Part shown: positions 1 through 6,629 of the stretch, one piece after another
Position numbering within the stretch: position 1 is the first letter of the stretch
Layout: each line of letters opens with the position of its first letter
From: Bacteroidales bacterium UBA2198
GTDB taxonomy: Bacteria > Bacteroidota > Bacteroidia > Bacteroidales > VadinHA17
DNA length: 12,205 nucleotides
Assembly (NCBI GenBank): GCA_002328625.1
Contig: DCVC01000234.1
Coordinates: forward strand, 9,628-21,832
Direction of reading: 5' to 3'
The notes under the pieces: generated by a model
Seen by the model: only the letters and a program-made list of their open reading frames with translations
What the model was told of the DNA's origin: nothing
Databases searched by the model: none
Made by a program: the position numbers and the translations under genes

Positions 1-1937
1 TTATTTTCAAGAAGATCAATTATTCTCAGCACTTCTGCCACGCTCCAGGCCTGAGAAATTGATCCGTTAGGAGTATGAGGCGGATCCCCGTCATAGATCT
101 CGGAAATTGTGCTGACTCCATGTTCGCTTATCACCTCCTCAAGGCCAAAAATAAGTTTATTGACTTTTTGCACACCTTGTTTCCCATAGACTTTCAGCCA
201 TCCTTCACAGAATGGACCTAAGAGCCATGGCCATACGGTGCCATTATGATAGGCTTTATCTCTCTCTTCCTGGTTTCCCCTGTAGGTACCCTTATAAAAT
301 TTGTTGCCAGGGGAAAGAGTTCTCAGACCTCTTGGGGTAACAAGTTCTTTATCAGTAATGTCCAGCACACGCTTCATCTGTTCTTTATCAAGCATGGAAT
401 AAGGAAGAGAGACTGCAATAACCATGTTGGGCCTGACAAAATAATTCCTGCCTTCCTCATCATTCACATAATCAGCTACCATATATCCTTTTTCTTTGTC
501 GCAGAACATCTCATGAAATGAGTTCTTTATAAGTTCAGGCAGGATTTCATACTCTTTGATGAATTTTCTATCCTTTGACTGATTTGCCATTTCAAGAGCA
601 AAGCAAACTGCATTATACCATAACGCCTGAATTTCAACGGCATATCCTCTTCGCTGAGTGACAGGTATGCCGTAAACAATGGCATCCATCCAGGTCAATG
701 ATTTACCGGGAGCATCAGCATATATAAGTCCGTTTTCCCTCATATGGATATTAAATGCCGTCCCATTCCTGTAAGCATTGAGAATCGATTTGGCTGACTC
801 ACCATAACGTTCCCATGCATCACTGCCTCCATTCGCGAGGTATTCCTGAACTGCCCAGAAAAACCAAAGAGGAGCATCAACTGAGTTAAAAGCCGGATTA
901 CCGGCCTCACCCATATTTGGGAAAAGACCATCTTTCATCCTTGAAACCTGTGTGTCGAGCACCTCCTGATAAAGAGAAAGACCCTGCCGGGCCAGTGCAA
1001 TACCCGGAAGCGAAATAAAAGTATCTCTTCCCCATGAGCCAAACCATGGATAACCCGCAATTATCAGGGTCTTGCCATGACGTTTCTCAATAAACTGCTG
1101 GGCGGCATTTCTGAGGCAATTAATAAAATTGTTCCTCGGAATCTTACCCGAAACGGTTTTGGTAAATTTAGCCTTGAGCCCTGATGGCTTTTCCTCTTTT
1201 GTTGAGGCGGAAAATACTATGACGTCACCCTTTTTGGCATCCAGTTCAAAGAATCCGGGACTGAAAAGATCCTCTGAATAATCATATCCTCTCTTCTGTT
1301 CTTCAGTATATTCAACTCCCAGGTACCAGTCAGGAACATGAATAAACTCAGCTTTGGATGAGAATTGCATATGCAATGAAGGAAATCCTTCATACAATCG
1401 GGATTTGATGCCATTTGGAATGAATTCAACCTTAGTGTTGGCGGCAAGATTGGCATGCGTCAGCTCATGAATGCTTCTGAAAGCAAGAAAAGGCCTGATC
1501 TGCAGCTTCATTGGCTCTGATGCCTCCACAATCGTAATCCTGGCCAGGTATTGTTCTTCATAATGCACAAGCAGTCTGTCTTGTTTCAGCATGACGCCTC
1601 CAACCCTGAATACTCTTGTGGGTATTGTTTCTATCTCAAAGTCCTCTATATATTTATGACCCTTGGGACTATAATAGTCACCTTTGTATTTCCTTATGCC
1701 TGTATTGAAACTCTGGTCTTTATTCAGAACAGTTACATCCAGCGAAGAAAGAAGGACATACCTTTCACCTCCCAACTCATCGACCGGACATACAAGTAAT
1801 CCATGATATTTTCTTGTATTGCATCCTACTATGGTGGTCGATGAGTATGATCCGGCTCTGTTTGTCCTGATGATTTCCCTGGAGAGGGAATACTCAAGAT
1901 TCACTACCTGCTCCTTTTCGAATTTAATGTAACTCAT
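1..1937 (-). CDS. Glycogen debranching enzyme (amylo-alpha-1,6-glucosidase, GH133 type), 3' end cut by window edge
   Basis: Reading the minus strand from ATG at 1937 gives 645 codons without a stop, running off the left edge. The family is about this long, so only a few C-terminal residues should be missing. The N-terminal part (about residues 1-240) has the look of the bacterial GDE N-terminal beta domain, with NTRKYHGLLV near residue 40. The rest is the (alpha/alpha)6 GDE_C catalytic domain, with the hallmark GYPWFGSWGRDTF (W302-G-R-D305) and HNGTVWPW from H564. There is no signal peptide, so it is cytoplasmic. The known role is hydrolysis of alpha-1,6 branch points in glycogen or maltodextrin. 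In many Bacteroidota this gene sits beside a glycogen-synthase-like glycosyltransferase and a GH57 amylase, which would lie to the left, outside the window. It is transcribed divergently from the lipoprotein gene at 2143. The family call is firm; the substrate in this cell is inferred. Confidence 0.95.
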   Translation of the reverse strand, partial: MSYIKFEKEQVVNLEYSLSREIIRTNRAGSYSSTTIVGCNTRKYHGLLVCPVDELGGERYVLLSSLDVTVLNKDQSFNTGIRKYKGDYYSPKGHKYIEDFEIETIPTRVFRVGGVMLKQDRLLVHYEEQYLARITIVEASEPMKLQIRPFLAFRSIHELTHANLAANTKVEFIPNGIKSRLYEGFPSLHMQFSSKAEFIHVPDWYLGVEYTEEQKRGYDYSEDLFSPGFFELDAKKGDVIVFSASTKEEKPSGLKAKFTKTVSGKIPRNNFINCLRNAAQQFIEKRHGKTLIIAGYPWFGSWGRDTFISLPGIALARQGLSLYQEVLDTQVSRMKDGLFPNMGEAGNPAFNSVDAPLWFFWAVQEYLANGGSDAWERYGESAKSILNAYRNGTAFNIHMRENGLIYADAPGKSLTWMDAIVYGIPVTQRRGYAVEIQALWYNAVCFALEMANQSKDRKFIKEYEILPELIKNSFHEMFCDKEKGYMVADYVNDEEGRNYFVRPNMVIAVSLPYSMLDKEQMKRVLDITDKELVTPRGLRTLSPGNKFYKGTYRGNQEERDKAYHNGTVWPWLLGPFCEGWLKVYGKQGVQKVNKLIFGLEEVISEHGVSTISEIYDGDPPHTPNGSISQAWSVAEVLRIIDLLEN

Positions 1938-2142
1938 ATAATTACTATTTTATCTGATATAAAAAGTCTTTTAAGATAACCAATTTTGTTGAACAATGCA
2001 AATAATATCAGCCGTTAATTAACGTCTCAGAAGACACCTTTGTTTATGCTATTATTAAAGATTTCATACATACAGTCCGATTAAAAAAAATTACATTTGC
2101 AATTCAAGAATTAAAGATGTCTATAATTAACTGACGCTATTG
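1938..2142. promoter_or_regulatory. Divergent intergenic region with two small dyads
   Basis: This AT-rich 205-bp spacer separates the debranching enzyme (minus) from the first lipoprotein gene (plus), so it must hold both promoters unless transcription comes from further away. It contains a perfect 12-bp palindrome CGTTAATTAACG at 2013-2024 and a 5-1-5 dyad TTGTT-g-AACAA at 1986-1996. Either could be a regulator site, but AT-rich palindromes of this size also occur by chance. I found no exact TAnnTTTG box facing the debranching gene. I saw no coding sequence or RNA gene here. Confidence 0.4.
2092..2099 (+). promoter_or_regulatory. Possible Bacteroidota -7 box for the lipoprotein operon
   Basis: TACATTTG matches the Bacteroidota sigma-factor -7 consensus TAnnTTTG exactly and lies 43 bases before the ATG at 2143, a sensible leader length. 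I see no clear TTG at the -33 position, so the call rests on the -7 element alone. Confidence 0.4.
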
Positions 2143-3306
2143 ATGAAAAATTATCTTATCTGTTTTGTTTGTTTATTAATAATTACCTCAGGTTGCAAAA
2201 AAAATTATGTTCAAATCTCAGGAATACTTGAATATCCTGTCAGGGGACGATATATTTTCCTCGATGAACTTAAATCAAATAGATTCATAACTGTTGATTC
2301 TGTCATTATAAGTGAAGATGGAAGGTTTGACTTTAAAAGGAAGGTAAAGCACCCTTCTTTTTACCTGCTCAAAATTAATCAAAATAACTTTCTGACAATG
2401 CTTTTTGAGCCCGGAGAGAAAATAAAATTCACGTCACATTATGACTCCCTGAATTATCCTGTTGTAATTACTGGTTCAAAAGGAACAAAGCTGCTGGCAG
2501 ATTACAACAAAACCCTGCAGAAAACTATTAACAAAATAAATCTATTGAATGAGGTGTATGAGAAAAATCTCTATAAACCCAATATTCTGGAGATAATAGA
2601 TTCAATTGAAAATCTTGCCCAGGGTTATGTAAAGGAAATTAACGGCTATACAAAAAAATACATTAATGACAATATTGGTTCACTTGTCAGTCTCATTGCT
2701 CTTTACCAGCAGATCGCTCCAAATGTTTATGTAATGGATCCCTCAGCGGATTTTCAATACTTTGTCAGGGTTGATTCATCTTTATTCAGAAAATATCCTG
2801 AATATGAACCAGTTATTTCACTTCATGATCAGGTCAGGGAATATATAGCCAGAACCGAGGCGCGTAAGTTAAATTTGCCCGAAACCCCGGAATTAAGAGA
2901 AGCTCCCGAAATTGAATTACCCTCACCCGAGGGTGATACTATTAAGTTGTCTTCAACAAGGGGATCAATTGTTCTCCTGGATTTTTGGGCATCGTGGTGC
3001 AAACCCTGCAGAATTGAGAATCCTAACCTTGTAAGAGCTTATAACAATTATCAAAGTAAAGGGTTCCAGATATACCAGGTTTCACTGGACAGGACCAGAG
3101 AGGCATGGTTAAAAGGTATTCAGGAAGATCGCCTGGAGAAATGGATCCATGTCAGCGATGTGAAATACTGGAATTCTGTGGTAGTCCCGTTATACAATAT
3201 AGAATCGATACCCTTTAATTACCTCCTCGACAGTGAAGGCAGAATAATCGCAAAAAACCTGAGAGGAAATGAAATAGAAACAAAACTTGCTGAATTGCTT
3301 AAATAA
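2143..3306 (+). CDS. DUF4369/TlpA-family thiol-disulfide lipoprotein with intact CXXC
   Basis: The product is a 387-residue envelope lipoprotein. A TTG lies one codon upstream in frame at 2140, but ATG at 2143 is the natural start: it gives Met-Lys, a hydrophobic core and the lipobox TSGC with lipidated Cys18. About residues 24-120 fit the beta-rich DUF4369 domain. A charged helical stretch follows to about 250, then a TlpA/AhpC-type thioredoxin fold from about 257 to the end. The active site is W285-CKPC (Cys286, Cys289) and the expected cis-Pro is P357 (SIPFN). Apart from the lipid anchor, these two are the only cysteines of the mature protein. Known relatives are periplasm-facing thiol-disulfide reductases; the partner is unknown. 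It is the first gene of a run with the next paralog (37-bp gap) and the lpxH-like gene. Confidence 0.9.
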   Translation: MKNYLICFVCLLIITSGCKKNYVQISGILEYPVRGRYIFLDELKSNRFITVDSVIISEDGRFDFKRKVKHPSFYLLKINQNNFLTMLFEPGEKIKFTSHYDSLNYPVVITGSKGTKLLADYNKTLQKTINKINLLNEVYEKNLYKPNILEIIDSIENLAQGYVKEINGYTKKYINDNIGSLVSLIALYQQIAPNVYVMDPSADFQYFVRVDSSLFRKYPEYEPVISLHDQVREYIARTEARKLNLPETPELREAPEIELPSPEGDTIKLSSTRGSIVLLDFWASWCKPCRIENPNLVRAYNNYQSKGFQIYQVSLDRTREAWLKGIQEDRLEKWIHVSDVKYWNSVVVPLYNIESIPFNYLLDSEGRIIAKNLRGNEIETKLAELLK

Positions 3307-3343
3307 TCTGAAACCAAATTCTGAAGAAAAGAACCATATCACA

Positions 3344-4504
3344 ATGAAACGATTTCTTTTACTTGTTTTAACTGTCCTGATTCTTGCCGGATGCCGTGAC
3401 AAAAACACCTTTACAGTAAATGGAAAGATTGAAGGAGATAAACAGGAATATATCTATCTTAAGAGAGTTGATGTTAATATCCCCATCCTGATTGACTCCT
3501 CAAGGATTGGCAACAGGGGAACTTTCCATTTTAAGGTCAGATCATCAGAACCCGATTTTTATCAGATTGGGTTAACGGAATCAGATTTTATCACAATTTT
3601 AACCAGACCAGGGGAAAGAATTAAAGTCAGCTTCAGCGGAAACACTTTATTCGAGGACTATATCATTGAAGGTTCTGACGGATCGGAACAGGTTCGAGTG
3701 CTTGACACAAGGCTCTATGAGACCAGAAAAAAACTTGATTCACTGAGGACTGTTTATGAAAATACTGCAAAAGAAGCTGGTTCAGAGGAAAAACTTGCAT
3801 TTCTTGAAGAGAAATTCAATACTCTGGTCAAAAATCTTCGGATGAAGAACATAGAATTCATAATCTCCAATCCGACCTCGATGGCAGCAATAAAAGCTCT
3901 CTACCAGAAGCTGGACGAAGAAACTTATGTGCTCTATGAATCACGGGATCTTCAATATCTTAAGATAGTCACAGATTCACTTGGCCGTTATTACCCCAAT
4001 TCAAGGCATGTTAAAGCCCTGATACAAGACTTCAAGAATGAGATGAATCAGTTTTATTCACAACAGATTCAGAGAATAGCGGATACATTTCCGGAGACGA
4101 AACTTGATCCTGACCTGAAAGATATTAACGGTAAAAGAATTGCCTTATCTTCCCTCAGAGGTAAAATTGTACTTCTGACATTCTGGTCTGCAAAATCGAG
4201 AGAATGTATTGCTGAAAACCTTCAGCTCAAGGAATTCTATAAAATATATAAAAGCCGCGGTTTTGAGATTTATCAGATCAATCTCGATGAAGATGAATCA
4301 GACTGGAAGGCTGCTGTCAGATTTGACGAACTGCCCTGGATTAACACCAGGGAAGAAGTTCCCGGTAATCCGAAATATGCTAAACTCTTCAATGTTCAAC
4401 AGCTCCCCTCAAACTTCCTTTACGACAGGGATGGCACCATAGTTGGAGTAAATCTGCACGGCAGATCCCTGCAAATAAAACTTAATCAGCTCTTTAACAA
4501 TTAG
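3344..4504 (+). CDS. DUF4369/TlpA-like lipoprotein paralog with a degenerate active site
   Basis: This 386-residue paralog has the same architecture as the preceding gene. The reading frame is open back to 3287, overlapping the upstream gene, but ATG at 3344 gives a clean lipoprotein signal (MKRFLLL core, lipobox LAGC, Cys17), so I start there. DUF4369 spans about residues 20-115, a helical and probably coiled-coil region about 115-240, and the thioredoxin fold from about 252. Where the upstream protein has FWASWCKPC, this one has FWSAKSREC (W281 to C288): the active-site Trp is Lys, the nucleophilic Cys is Ser285, and only Cys288 is kept. The cis-Pro is still present (P355, LPSN). The mature protein therefore has one free cysteine and cannot do normal dithiol chemistry. 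It probably has a binding or structural role, perhaps with its active neighbour; that role is inference. Confidence 0.88.
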   Translation: MKRFLLLVLTVLILAGCRDKNTFTVNGKIEGDKQEYIYLKRVDVNIPILIDSSRIGNRGTFHFKVRSSEPDFYQIGLTESDFITILTRPGERIKVSFSGNTLFEDYIIEGSDGSEQVRVLDTRLYETRKKLDSLRTVYENTAKEAGSEEKLAFLEEKFNTLVKNLRMKNIEFIISNPTSMAAIKALYQKLDEETYVLYESRDLQYLKIVTDSLGRYYPNSRHVKALIQDFKNEMNQFYSQQIQRIADTFPETKLDPDLKDINGKRIALSSLRGKIVLLTFWSAKSRECIAENLQLKEFYKIYKSRGFEIYQINLDEDESDWKAAVRFDELPWINTREEVPGNPKYAKLFNVQQLPSNFLYDRDGTIVGVNLHGRSLQIKLNQLFNN

Positions 4505-4513
4505 TTTAAGATT

Positions 4514-5260
4514 TTGAAGAAAGCCGGTAAAATATACTTTGCCTCTGATTTTCATCTTGGTCTAAAAGCCGGTTCTCCACCTGCCGAAAGGGAGAAAAAA
4601 GTTGTCAGATGGCTTGATACCATAACATCAGATGCACGCGAGATATATCTTCTGGGAGATATTTTTGATTTCTGGTGGGAATATAAACTCGTCGTCCCAA
4701 GAGGATTTACACGTTTTCTTGGAACTGTGGCAGAAATTACGGATTCAGGCATCCCGGTTCATTTCTTCACCGGTAACCACGATATGTGGACAAGTAATTA
4801 TCTTTCTGAAGAATGCGGTGTTGACCTGCATACGGGTCCTGTTAATACTTCATTCGACAAAAAAAGGTTCCATCTTGCGCATGGTGAAGGTCTTGGAACA
4901 ACAAATACAGGTTATAAAATACTTCTTTCAATCTTCAGGAATAAACCATTACGTGTGCTCTTCTCAACACTTCATCCCAGGATCGGAGTTGGCATCGGAC
5001 ATAAATGGTCATTGAGTTCCAGGCTTGGAAAAGGAATCACAAAAGAGTTCATGGGAGAAGAAAAAGAAGCCCTGATAATTTATGCAAAATCCATTCTGGA
5101 GTATCAGGATATTGACTATTTCATTTTCGGACACCGTCATATTGTGTTGTCGTACAGGCTTGAACAGGGAGCAGAAATAATTTTCCTGGGAGACTGGTTA
5201 AAAAACGGGAGTTATGCTGAATGGGACGGCAATGAACTTACACTTAAACTTTTCGATTAA
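4514..5260 (+). CDS. lpxH: UDP-2,3-diacylglucosamine diphosphatase, LpxH-type
   Basis: This 248-residue calcineurin-like metallophosphoesterase has the full set of metal and catalytic motifs: SDFHLG (D12, H14), GDIFDFWWEY (D49), GNHD (N88, H89), HGEG (H123) and FGHRH (H207, H209). The length and the GDIFDFWWEY form fit the LpxH branch found in Bacteroidota. In lipid A synthesis LpxH cleaves UDP-2,3-diacylglucosamine to lipid X and UMP at the cytoplasmic face of the inner membrane. The only sensible start is TTG at 4514, because no in-frame ATG lies before the first motif. The gene lies 9 bases after the preceding stop and in the same frame, which suggests translation coupled to the lipoprotein gene. 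A related phosphoesterase with another UDP-sugar or nucleotide substrate cannot be excluded. Confidence 0.85.
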   Translation: MKKAGKIYFASDFHLGLKAGSPPAEREKKVVRWLDTITSDAREIYLLGDIFDFWWEYKLVVPRGFTRFLGTVAEITDSGIPVHFFTGNHDMWTSNYLSEECGVDLHTGPVNTSFDKKRFHLAHGEGLGTTNTGYKILLSIFRNKPLRVLFSTLHPRIGVGIGHKWSLSSRLGKGITKEFMGEEKEALIIYAKSILEYQDIDYFIFGHRHIVLSYRLEQGAEIIFLGDWLKNGSYAEWDGNELTLKLFD

Positions 5261-6402
5261 GTATCAGGATCCTCCACCTTGACTGTAATTACAAAGTAAG
5301 AATACAGATCGCTTATTTCTTCAAAATAATAATTTAATCTGCTCCCCGATTTGCGTGCCATTTCAATAAGCCCCATGTTTATGGTGCTGTCGGTATCAAA
5401 TGTCTGGTTGAAAAGTGAGTCTTTATACAGATCATTGAGTTCCGATTTTGGAGTCCTGTTAATCAAATCAAGTTTTTCTTTAAGCTCTTTTATACTTTTA
5501 TTCAGTATAAGATTGCCTGTTGTAAGTGAAAAGATATCTCCATCCAGCCTTACCAAAGCTACCGGCATTCCAAATTGTTCCTCCGGTTCACGGCCTGCAC
5601 CATACTTTGCCACATTCTCGAGAATCTCAACCAGGATCCCGAATACACGGCGTCTTAATCGTGCCTCAACATCCTCCTCGCTAAGTTTTGTTTCTGTAAA
5701 AGTTAATACTTCCTTTCCCACATCGTGCGAAATATGACCCGACCAGATAAGGTAAATATCATTTTCGGCCATAACATGTTCCAGTTCAGTAACAGCTTTG
5801 CCATCAAAAGGCTTCTCCTCCTTCTGGTTATGAAATCCCATCCCTTCAGAGTCGATTGTTTTACTTAAAATGAAATATGAAAATGTGTCATCGACAGGGA
5901 TAAAATCAAAATCAAGCTTATTGCCTGTCTTACGTGCCATCTCAATCAGTCCCAGACCTGCTCCCCCTTTTTCATTGAATTCTGATATACTGAGTACTTT
6001 CCTGTAATAGGCTCTTATCTCTTCCGGATTAAGTTTGTTTATCTCATCCAGCCTCATTTTTAATTCATTAACATCGGATGAATTAATAACATTACCAGTA
6101 GTAACAGAGTAACCCCCGTTGAGCCTGGAGTAAACAACCAGAGACATTTTCTTAAATCTCTCCTTATCCCCGTGTTTCGAGACATTCTGGAGGCTCTCAA
6201 GCACGAACATGAACAGACGTTTCCTTCCGATAAATCCAAAATTTGTATTATACATTTCTTTCTCCAGAAGGGAGAGAAGTGAAACGGAGTTTTCTGATGT
6301 AACCTCACCCCTGTAAACAAATACAAGATGATCGTTCATCATTTTATTTCGAATTCCACGTATAAGATCCATACAATTAAGGCAAGTAATGTTTTGGGGC
6401 AT
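5257..6402 (-). CDS. Tandem SiaB-like (DUF6272) histidine-kinase-fold ATPase protein
   Basis: The protein has two homologous units about 193 residues apart. Each has an N-box of the GHKL/HATPase fold (ESLQNVSKHG and EILENVAKYG), then TTGN, then a GLIEMARK(T/S)G segment and a YSYF-like ending. Single units match the SiaB family (DUF6272), in which Pseudomonas SiaB phosphorylates the anti-sigma-antagonist-like SiaC. The first unit keeps a glycine-rich GGAGLG before LIEMA; the second has STINMG. The frame is open up to an ATG at 6507, but the first 35 codons read like AT-rich promoter DNA and contain a TAnnTTTG box. I therefore start at 6402 (381 residues); ATG at 6372 is equally possible. There is no signal peptide or clear membrane helix from that start. 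No SiaC, SpoIIE phosphatase or cyclase lies in the window, so the partner is unknown. Confidence 0.8.
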   Translation of the reverse strand: MPQNITCLNCMDLIRGIRNKMMNDHLVFVYRGEVTSENSVSLLSLLEKEMYNTNFGFIGRKRLFMFVLESLQNVSKHGDKERFKKMSLVVYSRLNGGYSVTTGNVINSSDVNELKMRLDEINKLNPEEIRAYYRKVLSISEFNEKGGAGLGLIEMARKTGNKLDFDFIPVDDTFSYFILSKTIDSEGMGFHNQKEEKPFDGKAVTELEHVMAENDIYLIWSGHISHDVGKEVLTFTETKLSEEDVEARLRRRVFGILVEILENVAKYGAGREPEEQFGMPVALVRLDGDIFSLTTGNLILNKSIKELKEKLDLINRTPKSELNDLYKDSLFNQTFDTDSTINMGLIEMARKSGSRLNYYFEEISDLYSYFVITVKVEDPDT

Positions 6403-6441
6403 AAAAATAAGAATATTGAATAAATATACAAACGGAGAAAT

Positions 6442-6449
6442 CAAAGATA
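6442..6449 (-). promoter_or_regulatory. Possible -7 box for the SiaB-like gene
   Basis: Read on the minus strand this is TATCTTTG, an exact TAnnTTTG match, 39 bases before the ATG at 6402. If used, transcription would start near 6435, which rules out the upstream ATG at 6507 and supports the shorter protein. No -33 TTG is evident. Confidence 0.4.
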
Positions 6450-6542
6450 TTGTATACGACTTAATACTTATTACGGGATAAGTAGTTATAACCACAATGT
6501 ACTGCAAATAAACTGTTTCTGTAAAAATTACATATTCAGTGG

Positions 6543-6572
6543 TTGCATAAAAAAGATTTTAATGTAAATTGC
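6543..6572 (+). promoter_or_regulatory. Weak promoter candidate for the acyltransferase gene
   Basis: TTG at 6543-6545 is followed after 19 bases by TAAATTGC at 6565-6572. This is a TTG-N19-TAnnTTTG-like arrangement, but the -7 box has two mismatches in its last four bases. It lies 57 bases before the ATG at 6630. The 227-bp spacer at 6403-6629 otherwise holds the opposing minus-strand box and no gene I can support. Confidence 0.25.
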
Positions 6573-6629
6573 CCGCCCGGTAACGGGAAAAAAATGTTTC
6601 TCCATTTTGAACGGAAAAGTTACTGAAAA

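Noticed and set aside
246..521. 91-codon plus-strand frame, and others within 740-1799
   Set aside because: All fall inside the minus-strand debranching enzyme, whose motifs run continuously through this stretch.
1999..2006. CAAATAAT as a minus-strand -7 box for the debranching gene
   Set aside because: It fails the TA at the required spacing by one base, so I did not annotate it.
5351..5737. 128-codon open frame on the plus strand, rich in Ser
   Set aside because: It is antisense to the SiaB-like gene; its Ser/Leu-rich composition is what the complement of a Glu/Lys-rich coding frame gives.
6403..6507. N-terminal extension of the SiaB-like protein from an ATG at 6507
   Set aside because: The 35 extra residues are an AT-rich, Ile/Tyr/Ser-heavy translation that overlaps an exact TAnnTTTG box at 6442-6449, and family members begin close to the conserved core. 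It could only be a membrane segment if that box is unused.
6576..6587. CCCG-GTAA-CGGG hairpin with a GNRA-type loop
   Set aside because: The stem is only four pairs. It is followed by A rather than T on the plus strand and has no T-run on the minus strand, so it is not a terminator.
6594..6626. Ten-codon leader frame ending three bases before the acyltransferase ATG
   Set aside because: Short frames like this are expected by chance in AT-rich leaders, and the peptide MFLHFERKSY has no attenuator-like codon run.
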